From: Populus alba
Lineage: Eukaryota > Streptophyta > Magnoliopsida > Malpighiales > Salicaceae
Reading direction: 5' to 3'
NCBI RefSeq assembly: GCF_005239225.2
Contig: NC_133301.1
Span: forward strand, 4,675,157 to 4,739,156
Length of the DNA: 64,000 nt
The position numbers were made by a program, and so were the translations under genes. Each line of letters starts with the position of its first letter. The stretch's first letter is position 1. The notes under the pieces are model-generated. The model was not told where the DNA came from, did not search any database, and was given only the letters and a program-made list of their open reading frames with translations. Of the stretch, positions 24,771-39,600 are shown one piece after another.

Positions 24771-27700
24771 GTTTTCAAATCCATATGATGCCTTCTAGTA
24801 TCTTGTGGTACCACCCGCTCATGGTGTCCTTCAAGCTCCAATTCACATTTCTACTCTTTTGCATAATTGGTTAACTGGTTTTAGGCTCTTCTAGAATTCA
24901 ATTAACCATTTTGTGGGGGTTTTTATTACTAGATTTCTACTTGAACAACCGGTCAACCAATTCTAGGGTTTCTATAAACTAGTCGACTGGATAACTAATT
25001 GTTGTTCAGACAGTCTAGGTCATGGACCTTTTGATTTTTTTCTTTGGTTTGTTTTATACCTTTTACTTGAGGTTTATTGACTCTAGGTAATAAGTTTTTT
25101 AACTTCTTTGGGTATGCCCAAGAATACTTTTATAAAAAAAAGTATTGAAATCAAGCTTATGCATGTTATGTATAAAGGTTGTAACCACACTAATGTGTAA
25201 GTGTAAATTTATATAAATGTACTAGTAGATTAAATAAATGGATGGGGAATTGGAGACTATCTTTATAAAAAATATTGCCCCTAAATTTCATTTAAATAAA
25301 AATTGAAAAGATAATAATTGCATTGAAAAGTTTGGGGTGTTAAATCTTTGATAATTAAACTTCATGATTGTATTTAGTGTGTTTTCCAACACGATTACTT
25401 TGGTATGATAACTAGGTCAGAGATTTTATAACTTGACCTGGGTGGGTTTGGATCAAGTTTTTCTAATTATATTTTTTTTTCCTAATTTTCATCCTTCGAC
25501 ATTTTATATGCTAGAAATTAAGCTTCAACTTTTTGCATTTCATTTTTCTTTTTATATGGTTATCACATTCTTATTTGATTTATTAAAAATTGATCTTCTG
25601 ACTTTTTTTACGCTTTTGTTTCTATGAGATTATCTCAATCTTGTACATATATGATCGCGAAGTTTGAAAGTTAATCTAAATTAAATGGTGTCCTTTTTTT
25701 TCTTAATTTTTTTTTTTTAGTTTTGTCTTTCAACATTAGATTGTTTAATAATCTGGATGAGTTTAGGTTAGTTTTTTTTTACCATGTTTTGTTGTTAATT
25801 TTTTTTTAATTTATTTATTGTCATTTTTTATTCATATTATTTAAATTACTAATCAAACCAATGACACAAGTCTCATATTTGTTTCCTACACATTCTATTT
25901 TTACATTAAAAAAACAATTGATCGGCCCATAATGGAGTGCAAGCCACAAATCTAGTTAGTCTTTAGGCATGGTGTGGGGTTCATTTCTCCTTATAGTTTG
26001 GGACTATAAAAGGAGGCTATAGAATATTGCTATTAAACCCCGCGCGATGAATCAACCTTAAAACTTCTTGGTTTGACTCTTTGTCGAGCACTAGTTTATA
26101 ATTAAATTGTATGAGAGTTGTTTTTCAAAATGACCCAATCAATTTAGTAGATTCAAAGATAACATAGATAATTGGAAAAAAAAAAAAAAACTTTGGCCTT
26201 AAAATAAAATTCAAGATAATATTTGTTTTAATATTTCATACAGTGACATATTGGATCCAAAGCAAACCCAATCTATATTTTTCATAATTTTTAGAGGGAA
26301 AAACAATATTCATTCAAATCCTTTCAAGAAGAACCATTAACAAAAAGATCCTCGTTTTTTATGTTCAGATTTTGGCAAGCTAACAACTACATTGTTTTCT
26401 AGCGATTTTCTCTCCTCTTTCTCGCTTAGAAACTAATAAATAAATGAAATAAACTTTTAAATCAAAATATAAATTATCGTTAATGTGGGATTAACAATAA
26501 TTTTCTTCGTATTTTATATTTTAGTTCAATATTTTTAACTATTGTATGTTTACTATAATTTCAATACCAATATTTTTTAATTAGGCTATAGAAAGGGCTT
26601 GATTGAAAAAATATAGTTAAAATTTTAAAAATAAAAATAAAAAAAATAAAAAAATAACAACTTATAGGTGGATGGTTCACTATTCATTTGAACTATATAT
26701 ATATAGTATTTGTGTGTGAGATCAAGGACGATCCAAATTTAAGGATTTTTTTTATTACGATACAATATATGGGGCATTTGACCAGACATTATGTATGCAA
26801 AAACTTGACTCCTACACATTCTAAATGTCGTGTACCGTTATTGACCACTAATTTTTCAATGTAATTTTTTTAAAAAAAAGTTTTCAACCAAGTTCAATTA
26901 ATTTTCACTAATTTTTTTATTTTTTTGTTTATTGTATTTTATTTTGTGTGATAAGATAGGTGAATAAAAATAAAAATAATTAAAAGATAATTAAAATAAT
27001 TTAGGGGTGAAATAAGATGAAAGAAAGAAAAATCGAATTAGGTACTAAAAATAATAATGTAAATGAGGATAAGAAAAATAAAAAGAAGAATCAAACAAAT
27101 TGGAAAGAGATACTGCACATACACCCCCCCAAGCCTAGCCGACTATTAAAAACCTGGCAAAAAGAAGACAATAGTCCCTTCCACTTGGTATCATCGAATT
27201 TTAATCAAAGCAATCCACGAAAACATAGCTCCAGCCACCCACGATCATAACCCAGCGTTTCCACAACTGCCAAGCACCACCCACACAGCAGCAGCAGCAG
27301 TCCCTGGTCGCCTTTAGAAACAACCACCTTTCCTCGCCCCAATCTCATTGGCCAGGTGGAGATGATGTACATCGCCGGTGTAGGCAACAAGAAGGAGAAG
27401 AGGAGCAATCGATTTGCTAGCCCATGCACCGTCTTACATCACCGATGCATGCAATAACATCAGTGTTACACAACTAATTAGATTCTAAATTTGTTTTCTA
27501 AAAATTACAAGTTTGAATTTTATAAACCTCAAAGCTACTAGAAGTTTATATAATTTTTAACTGTAAAATCCATAAAAATAATCGAGATACACATAAACTA
27601 GCTCAAACACTTATATTAATAATAATAAAAAAATAACAACCCTCGATCCAGCTGCTCTCCATGCCTATAGCCCATGCGCTGCCATCATTTCCACTCGTTA

Positions 27701-27908
27701 TATATCTGCTTCAATGGCTCAACTCCTGAAGGTACATTTTGAACATCGATGTTTAATTTACTTATTATTAAAATAATTTATAACATGTGTTTGTTTTGAT
27801 TTGTGAATGTATATTTCTTGTATGTCATTATTTTTTTCAAAAAGTAAGTTCAATAGCAGGCTCAATGAGTCTCGTCCACATAGGACCAACATGGGACGTG
27901 CTTTTCAA

Positions 27909-27952
<44 letters not shown>

Positions 27953-30339
27953 GATTCAGGAAATATAAATAAATAAATTTAAAACTACACAAAATTATAA
28001 GGTTGGAAGACTCCTAGCTCACGATGTTACCCTGACTATGGAACCAACAATAAATAACTTACCAATAAATAACTTGCAACTAAGCTAAAAACAAATGAGG
28101 ACAATTAAAGACATGTGGAAAATAAATTTAGAAAAAAATACATAGTTAAGATAAACTCTTTTAAAAAATGATGCAATAAATATTATTTTTATTTTTATTT
28201 AGACATAACCAACCATTTACTTAAATCTATGAAATTAATGCATATTTTAGAAATTTATCTCTTTAAAAAACTAGATGACAACTTTATTTTTTTATATATT
28301 TCTTTGATTTTCAATGGTCTTGATGTCAATCTTGTGATCACATAGTCATGTAATTCACAACAAAGATGATAATTTCTCCAAGAAAACTGAATAATCAGGT
28401 TTAATTGAATCTTGACTTAGAGTTAACCAGTAACTAAAAACTAGAGGTATTGGATTATTGCAAATGATGTCAAAAGATCAATTATACCTTGATATGTCGG
28501 ATATACTCTTCGTCACAGCAAAAAAAAAAAAGAAGTTTGCTCAAGCAAAATTGAATTTTATTAATTTCTAAAGGCTGCTCCAAACTTGCAGCAAAACAAA
28601 ACATAACATAGTTTAGGATAATAACAATAATGATCTCATATTGGGTTGCAAACCAATGGGTCTTAACTCAAACTCAGTTAAGCACAAGTCTAATGCTTAA
28701 AACAAGCATAAATATTGATTTTGGGCCAAAACAAACCCAATATAGATAAAAGCCATAAAACTAAAATATAACCGTACCAAATATTAATTAAAACAATAAA
28801 TAAACCTTAAAAAATATTCAAATTAATACAAGTTATCAAAACAACCCCAAAATTATATCTCCTTGCATTGGATCCCTTGTAATTTATTCTCAAACTTGTA
28901 GAAGAAAGAGTGTCCCTTTGTTCCATACATTAATTCTCTTTTCTTGCTTTAAAGATGTTGTCTTAAATGCTAAAGTTTCTTTCCTTTTCCAACTACTATA
29001 AAAAAAAAATAAGAAAGAAAATGGTTAAAATATCTTATTTAAATAGCCTCTCATAATCTCTCTATTTAATAAAAAAAATCTTGTAAAATAATAAATAAAT
29101 AAAAAAAACAACAAAATAGTCCAAAGTTGCCTTGCCACCACCTACTTTCCATAATGAGTATAGGATTTTTACAAACTATGGATAATAGTTTCTTCAATAC
29201 ATGTCTCTTTGTTTAACATGAAATTCTTGTAGAATATGTAAGCTTGTATCTACAGCACATGTTTTTAAGAGCATTAAAAAATCCTTGTATTGACTGGAAT
29301 CCATAATATACAAGAAAATAATGTTTCTCTAATTATCGTATATCCCTAATAGATTTTAGTTTTGAATTCAAACACGTCATTATTTCTCGTTCGAATGAAT
29401 TATTAGGCCTACAAAATATTGATAGGAAGGTATTGATATCTATTTTTTTTATCCCAATTAGAATCTTAGCAAAATTCATTAGTAGCTCTAGATTTAGTCC
29501 AAAAAATAGATGAAAGTCCATAAAAATAAATTTGACAAGACTCTTTCAATTAATTCGAGTCTCTGAAATAATTCCTTACCAAACTCCGATTACTTTGAAA
29601 TTTTAACCCAATATAGTGCAATATATATATAAACACTTGTAAAGCTTTTATTTTGATCTCTCAGTCAAATTAAAAATTATGTTTAATAGTATAAAATTAG
29701 ATTAAAAAAAAAATTACGGTGAAATCTAAATCTCATCATGCTTATAAGATCTCATTTTTTATATATAGCCATATTAAATGATTCAATGTCTAAAATTATG
29801 TAGGGGAGCCTCTATTTACCGCACTATTTTTCTAATGGCGCACTCCTTGCAGACAGAATAATCCAAATGCCATGTTGATTATTGAAATTATATGGAGAGA
29901 ACTATTTTGCTCCTGCTTATATTTGATTATAGTATTTTTTTATTATTATTTTTTTTTTCATCTTTAACTACTTGGTAAGTGAATCGAAATCCTAAATAAT
30001 GAAGCTTCATTGACACTCGTATGTTTTTTCCACCCCCTCCCTTACAACAACCACCATGTTGTTGTTAGTTTGGAATTTTTAAAATGTTAAGATTTCTAAA
30101 GATTTTTTTAATACGAGAACAAGAACATTTAAGAATGTATTTGATCATTTCCCCCACTACACAACGGGTTAGATCAATTTTTTTTGCACATAAAAAAAAT
30201 ATTCAAGTGTTTTTAATGTGTTCTTTAACAAAAAAATATTAAACTAAATAAGGATTGATCTAATGTGACATGATCGACTTTATAGGTACAAAAACAACCT
30301 GGAAAAACGGATAAAAAATATAGTCTAACTAAAAAAAAA
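24771..30339. other. Long AT-rich intergenic stretch, no gene seen
   Basis: Nothing coding is supported over about 5.6 kb. A GC-richer patch at 27125-27440 has CAG repeats (about 27283-27301) and reading frames on both strands, but no domain or splice structure. Other segments (such as 28500-28950) look like unique or decayed repeat sequence I cannot name. Confidence 0.5.
27910..27951. repeat. (AAT)n microsatellite
   Basis: About 14 uninterrupted trinucleotide units. Confidence 0.9.
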
Positions 30340-32910
30340 TATTAGGACGATATCTTTTAAAAAATATTAAAATGATAACATATTAAATTGACTTCGATCA
30401 ACGCAGTTTAACCTTTCAAATTCATTATCAAAGTCATGAGACCCGTATAACCTAAGTCATTAGACCCTTATAACCCTATAAAAAAAATATGAAAAAAAAT
30501 ATTAAACATAATTCTCAATCAATTCAATGTTGAAATATGAAATTAAAAATAAAATTCAACTAAACAATGAGTTGATTCAACTCTAGTTAACCTGTTAAGC
30601 CTAGATCATGAGACCAGGATAACCCTATAGAAAATAAATTATAAAGCTCAATTCTCAATCAACTTAATGTTAAAGGAACAAAATAGAAAAAAAAACAATT
30701 AAAATAAAGGACAAAAAAACCATCTGAGTCAACCGAACAAAACCATGATCTACATCATGGGACTATAATAATCTCATAGAATGCAAAATCAAAAAAAAAT
30801 TTAAGCATAATTCCTAACCAACCCAATATTAAAAAATGAAATTGAAAAAAATAATTCAACTAAAAAAAGATTAAAAAAAAAAAACATACCGTGATCTGGA
30901 TCATGGGACTATAATAATCTCATAGAATGCAAATCCAAAAACATTTTTAAGCATAATTCCTAACCAACCCAATATTAAAGAATGAAATTGAAAAAAAAAA
31001 AAACATGAGTCAACTAGCCTAACTCGCAATCTGGACGCTAACACTGTGATAACCCTATATAAATTAAATAAAAAAAATATAAAGAAATATTCCCAATTAA
31101 CCAAATATTAAAAGATTAAATTGGAAATAAAATAAAAAAATACAAAAAAAAAAAACCAAGTCAACTTGGGTTAACCTGTCAAACTCAGATTAAGAGATCA
31201 AATGACTTCATAGAAAGTAAATCAAAAATAAATTTATAAAGTCCAATTCTTAATCAACCAAATATTGAATGATGAAATGAATAGAAAAAAAAACTTAATT
31301 AAAAAGGGACAAAAAAAACTCAAGTAAACTTGGTTAACCTAAAAAGCTCACCATCTAAGTTATGAGACGATGATAAACTCATAGAAAAACAATCTAATAA
31401 ACAATTATGAAGCCTAATTTTCAGTAAATCTTATATTAAAGGATGAAGTTGAGAAAAAAAAATTAATTAAAAAAAAGACAAAATAACCTGAGTTAACACG
31501 GCTAACTTGCAAAATTAGCGACCCGACAATGATAACTCCATATAAATCAAATCAAAACAAAACAAATTATGATGTGCAATACTCAATAAACTGAATGTTG
31601 AAAGAATGAAATTAAAATAGAAGCTAAGTTTCAAATTAAAAAAAAAAAAGTTTAAAAAGCATTAATATTTTACTTTTCATTGTCACAGTGAAATGCCAAA
31701 GCCTTTTTATATATACTAGATAAGTGACTCACACTATGTTGTGGGCCAGACTAAATCTCTCCTAGCATAATGCCTTAGCATTTCACTATAGCAAGATGTT
31801 AAGGCGATGTCTATGTTTTAAAAAAAATCAAGAAAAATATGATATTCATGTAATTGATTCTATTGTGTTTTGTATGTTTGGTTAATCTAATAATATGATT
31901 ACAAAAAAAAAAAAGACATCAATAACAAATAAAGCAAAAAAAAAAAAAAACTAACAATGATTTAAAGAAAAAAATGCTTGTTAATACCATGGAAATATAT
32001 CTTTTGAATATTCCTAAAAGTTCACAATAATCTTATTTATTAAAAAAACAAAAATTAAACGAGAATAAGATGATCACTTAAAAAGCAAAATGAAAAGAGA
32101 ATAGATCTCAATTCTTAGCAAATAAAATTTCGACCAAGGAAATTGAAATAAAAAATTACAAAAGAAAAAAAAGACCAGAGTTTATCTGAGCCAATAAGCT
32201 AAATCTGCGACCTAGTTATGAAACTAAGATAATTTCATGGAAAGCAAATCAAATCAAATAATAAAGCTTAATTCTCAAATGAACTAGGTGAATAAAACAA
32301 TAAAAGCTGTAAAAAAGCAACATAAAAAAGACCTGAGTCAACCTTAGTATACCCATTGAATCCATAATCTGAGGCATGAGATCAGGATTAATCTATAGAA
32401 AGAGAAGTGAAAATAATAATGAATACAAATCCCCAACCTACACAATGCTAAAGGATAAAATTGAAAAAAAAATCAATTTTAAAAAAGGATTTAAAAAAAA
32501 ACCGAATCCAACCTGGTCTATCCCTTGAACCCGTGGCATTGGTCATAAGGTCGGATTAAACCATGAAAGTCAAACCTAAAAAATCATAAAGGCAAATCCC
32601 GATCAACCAAATAGTGAGAGGTAAAATTGAAAAAAATAAAACAACAAAAAAATGATAAAAAATAAAATAAAATTAAAAAGAATGAGGATCAAAATTAATC
32701 AAAATTAACAAATGAACATTTTTTTCTGAATTTTTGCATGGATAACATGTTTTTCAAGGATGGAAAGAGAGAAAAGAGTGTTGTGACGCTTTGAACGTCT
32801 CCATGAAATGTGATGTTCAGCCGCCTAGAGGTGCTATATGCACTGCCTGAAGAGCGTCGGGCATCTCCCACTTGCTTGTGCATCCACTTTACGCAGCAAC
32901 TTTTCATTTA
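30340..32910. repeat. Degenerate array of 140-175-bp units
   Basis: Units repeat the order: ATCATGAGACC-like block, GGATAACCC / ATAATCTCATAGAA block, CAATTCTCAACCAACCCAAT block, GAAATTGAAAAAAA block, GAGTCAACC..GTTAACC block. Starts are recognisable near 30435, 30605, 30745, 30893, 31027, 31180, 31352, 31512, 32212, 32360 and 32530. The units at about 30740-31000 are nearly identical neighbours. Between 31690 and 32130 the array is interrupted. The right end (32755-32905) is GC-richer, with GACGCTTTGAACGTC and GCCGCCTAGAGGTGC segments. I recall this kind of repeat from poplar; no coding content is seen. Confidence 0.75.
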
Positions 32911-33617
32911 AAATAATATTATATTTTTGTTAAAAAGCTTGAATACCCTTGCCAATTACATAAAACATAAATGAAATGATGAAAACACCCTTCACCTTCA
33001 CCTTAACTTTAAGAAATTTTAACTTCAAGGTAATTTTAATATCATATTATGCCAAAAAAACAAAATTAAAATACCTTAAATGCATTTTTAGCTTTTAAAG
33101 CTAGTTTAGTAATTTTACATACTAGATGCCTTGTGAACTTTGAATTGACAATTCAATACTATAAAAAGACTATTTTACCACTCAAACCAAGTTGTAAGTT
33201 GTGTTGTCAAGGACAAAGTGGTAATTTTAGTCCTCGGCAAATCCAATGAGTTTTAGTTTTTTTTTTAAAAAAATTAATTAATAAATCCTTTTATCCCTTG
33301 GTTTTGTGGCTTTTTGTGGAGTCTGTAAGAGAATTGAAGTCCATAAGAAACTGAAAATAAAAGGGAGGATGTTAGATTTAGATTTGAACCAATGGAGTTC
33401 CTGTATAATATCCTACATATTTGGTTTCCCGTATAATTGCCAAGCTAAATAAGAGATTTCCAGGCTCAGTAAGAGATTTATCCTACGCTTACAGCACCAC
33501 CTCTAGCTGTTAGTCACCACTTTCCTCCTAGTTGCTCTGTTCCAAATGAGAAACAGAAACTCACCATCTTGCTTCCCCAAAATTAGAGAGTGGTAATCTA
33601 TACCACAGCTGCAAGAT
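32911..33617. other. Intergenic and probable 3' UTR of DCL3
   Basis: No coding region. The part nearest 33617 is expected to be the 3' untranslated region of the minus-strand DCL3 gene. Confidence 0.5.
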
Positions 33618-36600
33618 TTATTTTGATCCATCAATGATGAGCTGTCCCCGTTTTTCAAGCTCATTAAGCATTGCAAGTGCCGCAGAGTCATATGAGGTCT
33701 TCTTATCAGCACTGGCCTCTCCCGCACATTCAACGACGCCATACGACGGTATGTTCATGATGATTTTTGATACATAACTGTTAAATCCCTTCCTTTTATC
33801 AGGGCCCTCGCCAAATTCAATTGCAGTTCTGCGGGAACAAGTCAATTAGAACGACAAATATGCAGGAAAGAAAAAATTTAGCATTGAAAACTAATGATCT
33901 TTGTATATAAACGAGAATTTGGGTGACCAAAAAAAAAGCTTGTAGGGTTGGCAAACCTGGATTTCGTTTCTGTTGTGTCAAATGTAGGCATTGTCCATTG
34001 AACTTTCTTACAGAGATCATAAAGACTAGTACGAGGTCCTCCTTTCTTCTTGTTAATCGACTCAATAACTGCAAAAGGGGGTGATTTAGCGAGATATTCC
34101 ACAATATTTGAGGGTACGATTGAATTCATCAGAAAGCAGAAGACTACTCATTTAACAATGAAAAATCAAGATATAACTGCAGGCACCAACCAGCACACTA
34201 ATTTTCTTGCAAGAACCAAAAAACTACCTCCTCAGTCCCATGACATGCGTTTATTATATTAATAAACTCTTCAATTCATTCCTGGTGCAGAAGATGGGCT
34301 AGCAACAGTTTTAAGGAAAATCGAGACAGTAAGATAATATAAGATATGTGCTAAGCATTGGACTTGATCAGAAAGGAGCTGAGATAGTGTGTGCCCTTGA
34401 GCAGCATATATAAAATAAACTGTTCCTTCTCTGAATCACATTTAGAATCAAATAGGAAGCCAAATCATTTGATGATGGATACCTGGGGGACCATGACTAG
34501 GACTGATGGCAGGGGAACAATCTGCATTTGAATCTCCAGGCACTTGGTTTTCTATTTTCTGCTTTTTTGGCTTTGTTTTTCCAGAAAAATCTTCATTTTC
34601 TAAGAAGCCAGGGGAACTTGAATCAACAACAGGGTCAGTGTCCTGTTTCCTCCTCTTTGAACCTCCACGTGAGTATACGATGCCTCTTTTCTGTTTACAT
34701 GAGCATACAAGGGTTAAAATAGAGTTTACAAGAATTTGATTTTTTGAAGCCTTGAAAGACATTCAAATAATTAATCACTGTATGTTTCAAAGACAGAAAA
34801 GCATCAAAGTCACACAAATATCTTAAAATGCTATTATTTCTTCATTGATTTTAATTTACAAAAAAACAGCAAGAATTAGAATGCTGAAAAAGCTTTCACG
34901 TCCATGAATTTTCCTGGATAAATATCATCTTTAGTTTGCTTATTCTAGAAACCTGCTGTTGGATTTGCTAGCCAAACAACCACCAGAACGACTTTTTAAG
35001 TACAGAATGGATGTTTCAGCAGTATGACCATTAGCCAAGAAATCTTACAACAATAGTGATAGTTACTAGAAAAAGAACTAGAGAAACAAAACAGCTCTGG
35101 GTTTTATTATCGTGGGATCCAGCAAGTGGTAAAATATGAAAACATACAGGCATGATTGCAATTCCCAGAATTACAAACCTGGAGCTTCTTCAACAAACAA
35201 GAAGCTGCTTTTCCTTTAGCTGCTTTCCTGTTTTTCTCATACCCCTCTCCAGACAAGAGCTCGTTGTCCAGCTGTACCCAAAGCTGGGCGTGAACCATCT
35301 CAGCTTTCTTGGTACATTTCTCTTTTACAAAAACTCCTATAGAGTCACATAATTCAACAAGTTCACGCAGTGGAGGCAGCTCAAGTTTCTCAGGGGTTAC
35401 AATTGGAGATAACAAGGGCTTGAATATTCTCCACACACCATCGAGATTGAACTTTGTATCAATTAATAATGCCCCTGCAATGCTTTCAATCAGGTCTCCA
35501 AGAGCCTGTAGGAAACGATCAGAACAATTTGTCATTAATAAATAGGATTGCAGAACAGGAAACCACCACAAGAAGTTTAGATATGTAAAAAGCACCATAA
35601 TCAGAGCTTCAAAGGATTAGTTGCTGCTAACCTTTGAAGATAGCAATATAATTTGCTATAATTGAGGAAAACATAAAGAAAATAAGAGATTGAGTGGGTC
35701 AGCCTAGGAACTTACCTTGGGAGCCTTTGGGCCTTGATCAGATTCATGAAAAGAATTCACATATTCTCTTATTTGACTTTGAAGGAGTGTAGAACAATGA
35801 AGAAGATGGGTATATAGGTTTTGTTTCACGGCAACTTGAGCAAAGTTATCATTGTTAACAGAAGCTGAGCGCAAGTCAGTCAGCTCGCCAGGATCAACAT
35901 CTGTGTGGCTCTGATAGAGATGCCATGTTATAAGCAAGTCCAATACAGAATCACCAAGAAATTCAAGCCTCTGTCGAAAATCCAAAAGAAATATATCAAA
36001 CACCAGTCCCGTTAAGATTATTGCAAACAGTTACAGGAAATAAAGAGTCTTGTGCACTTAAATCTCGTCATCAAATACATTTAGTGAGTAAGCATTTCTG
36101 TATTAACATTATAAAATGAAAAAAAAAAAAAAAGCATTGAGATCATTCATGTATGTTACAAAAATCTGTTTAAAAATTGCTCGGATAAAATTACTGTACC
36201 TTGAGATTTCAAATTTTTATATTTTTCCAAATTGGTTTCGCTGCTGAGCAACCAGAATAAGGAAAATATACTTAAATTAAAAAAAAAGGTGTCAATTAAA
36301 ATAACCCCCTTGAACAATATAGGCACCACCCAAAAGTTTGAAAAATCTTACCAAATCACCTCCAATTTTAAGAAACTACTACAGAACAGAAACCTCCTTT
36401 TATAACAAAAATACCCTTCATGGGCTAAAATTATCCCCTTTGACAGCAAGGGAATTTGTAATGATTTCTTAAACATAGAAAGGGTTTTTGTCAAATCCTC
36501 AAACTTTTAGATGTCATTTGTAATTTCAAGGGCTATTGGAGTTTACCCTAAAAAAAAAAGGAAAGGAAAAATATGATAAAAATTTCATTACCTGGTAACA

Positions 36601-39600
36601 GTATGTAACACCCTGTTCTTGCATAGATGCATGAGTCATGGCCTCCTGCAAGACAAACTTGACACCGAAGGCATACCCAAGCTTTGACTCTAGACTCTTA
36701 ATCTCATCTTCTTTAGGGATATAAGATCGTAGAGATGCACTCGTAATTGCTTCGCTTATTAGTGAAGGATCAAGTTCAGCATTAATGCCAAACCACTTCA
36801 TCACATGAATTGCAGCAATCAATCCACCACTGACATAGTATGCCCCTATGACAGATTCAACACAATCTGATATGGTTTTGGAAACCATCCATCGGTGACC
36901 TGAATCACAAGGTTTTCCAACCTTAACAATTGCACTTTCGGTTTGGAACTTACGATCCAATGGTACTTCTAAAGTATCAACCCCACATTTGCAAGGAACT
37001 GGAGTACGTACAGAGTTCTGTCCAGGAGCAGTCCAACGACGGGGATTAAATGGACTGTCTAGTATATAACCCTGGCATGTAAGAAATGCAGAACATTTTG
37101 TTTCAGACACCTATTGCAAACGAACTATTCAAAACACTTAATGATTTAAAATATCGTGGCTAGGATAAAATTTGTGGAAGATTATTCAGTTTCATATCAA
37201 TCCATGTGCCTGAACTATTAATTCTGGTAAAATTGAGTGACAAAAAAAGGTGATGATCAGAATATACGTGTAAATATGAAGTAGAAGGTATACTAGCATG
37301 TATGATGATCAAAACATACATGTGTGCATATGAAGTAGAAGGTTTACTATTTAGACTTGTCCAGATTCAAATACCACATTTCAGCCATTTCATGGAAATA
37401 CAAGTGCAAATACAAGTGCAGAACATTTGATAACTACAATCACAGCAATGTGAAACACTTCAATTCAAGTCTCAAAACAATCAGGGAGAGCATACTTCAA
37501 TGGACAAAGAAACACTAACAAATTCTATCCCAAAAGAAAATTAACATTGGGTTCAATTGTAAAATCTTCTGGAATTCGTTTCTGCAAACGCAGAACATCA
37601 GCAAAGTTATTAAACAATACCTGAAAAACAAAAAAAAACAAAAACACAAAGGAAGAGGAAAAACCACATGCGCTCAGAAAACACAATTTTTTATGGAAAA
37701 TGATACTTCTTAAAGATAGAACTAGAAGCCACAAATATCATAATCAAATACCTGTACTTTACAATCTGTTCCCAATTTATGTAGGGTTGAATTACAAACA
37801 GTCCCTGAGCGCCATGAAGATAACTGGCCTTCATGTTTATTGGGATATTTTAAAAATAGGTGGCAGCTGACAGCATACTTTAGAACAGAGTCCCCTAGCA
37901 ACTCCAGTCGCTCCATCGAAAAACTTTCACAGCATCTAAGCGTTGTTATCGCTTCCAGAATCTAATGATCAAAGCAGGTGACCACATTAACTTAAAGGTG
38001 AATAATTCATTAAAAATACAAAAAAATGAAGAGCAATTTAATGGGACAAGACCAATGAGCTTGGGATGTAAAAATCAGGAGCATGACAATCAATCACTTG
38101 TCTAAGTTGACTGGCCAACATCAGGCACTCAAGACGGTGCATCAAAGATGGCATCAGATAAATTGATTTTACAACACTGATAAGAACATCAATCTTGATC
38201 AAAAGCTCTGGTGGCATATGCACATGTTGCTGCTGTTTTCTGCCTACCATGCCATCTTTTGAATTACCTGATCATTTAATAGGACATGTAACAAATCAGA
38301 TAACAGAACAGGGAACTCATTGCTAAATTCAACAGCATAGCCTGATTCAGAAGACAATGTAGTAGCTTATAATGTCAATTGCAATAGCTTTTATAATTGA
38401 GAGAAGTTGATGCATATTGGTGAATTTCCCAATTCTTCAAATCTGGTTTACACTTTGTCAATAATCTTAGCATAGGATTAACTTCAAGATAATAGAATTG
38501 AAGTGCCAGATAATCAGACTGAGACTGAGTTGCCCAACAGAAAACAATTCCACCTCATAACAGATCTCAAGCACACAAACTAACAAACCTTCATCATTAA
38601 AGTTTACAAGATGATTGTGTGGGTTATGGCTTTGCTTTAACCGCAACAGAGGCTGTCCTGGATGCATCAGCACAATTCCGTACCTGAGAGCAGCTGATGT
38701 TAGGTATGGAAACTGTAGATGATAACGAGGAGAAATGAACATAAGACCCTCAGCTGGACCCACCAACCTTTTGTTGAAGTACTCTGTGTATGTTGAAAAC
38801 TCTGTCACATTATCAGCATTTCCCTCAAAAGCACTCTCCGCAGATGAATCGTTCACGACTTTAACAATGGAGTAGATTCTTCCCGTGTGGATTGCCAATA
38901 CCACCATATTGTTAATGTTCTCTACGTTGACTAAAGCATTAGCAAAATGGATTAAATTTGTACCATTGCATTCTACGGTGGATGACTGAACATTATCAGG
39001 TAATGTATTTCCTCCACCACTGCAAGACCGAGCAGTCAAAAAGGAGTTCTTCAAGTATTCTACCACAGATGAGCAAGCTTCAATTCCTTTCCAATCTATT
39101 TTCCACCGATCATTACTGGAAATGCTCCATGGCTCTAGTGGTAGAAGCAGATACATGTTTGAGGGGCTCCACAGTGATGTTTCTTTCTGAAGTAAGAACT
39201 CCCTAGATGATTTAGATCCAGTAAACAACTTTCCAAACAAGCCATTGAAAAAGAATTCTTGAAACAGTTTTGCTTTCGTCATCTAATAAAAATATAAAAA
39301 ACAGATACAGCATTCAGGAAATAACTAATCCAAGATAAAAAGAAATATTACTGAGATAATGAGCACGCAACATGTTAATACCTGTGCAGCATCCAAGTGA
39401 ACTACTCCACATGAAGAAATAGAAGACTTGACGATCTTTGCAACCAAATAAAGATCCAACTCAATGTTTCCCACATCATCATCGAGCTTTGACTCAATGA
39501 GAAGAATAAATCCAGAATAGATCTCACTGACAATGGAGCAAGAGAAGTCAAACTTGTATGCATGAAAAGTGGCTCCATCAAGTTTCTCTCCCCAACTTCC

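Noticed and set aside
27017..27440. Possible small gene in the GC-richer patch with CAG repeats
   Set aside because: Frames exist on both strands but no domain, splice structure or conserved start could be supported.
37525..37734. Minus-strand open frame of 69 codons inside DCL3 intron 19, possible extra exon
   Set aside because: Exon 19 joins exon 20 in phase and gives the expected KVQ-GYI junction without it.
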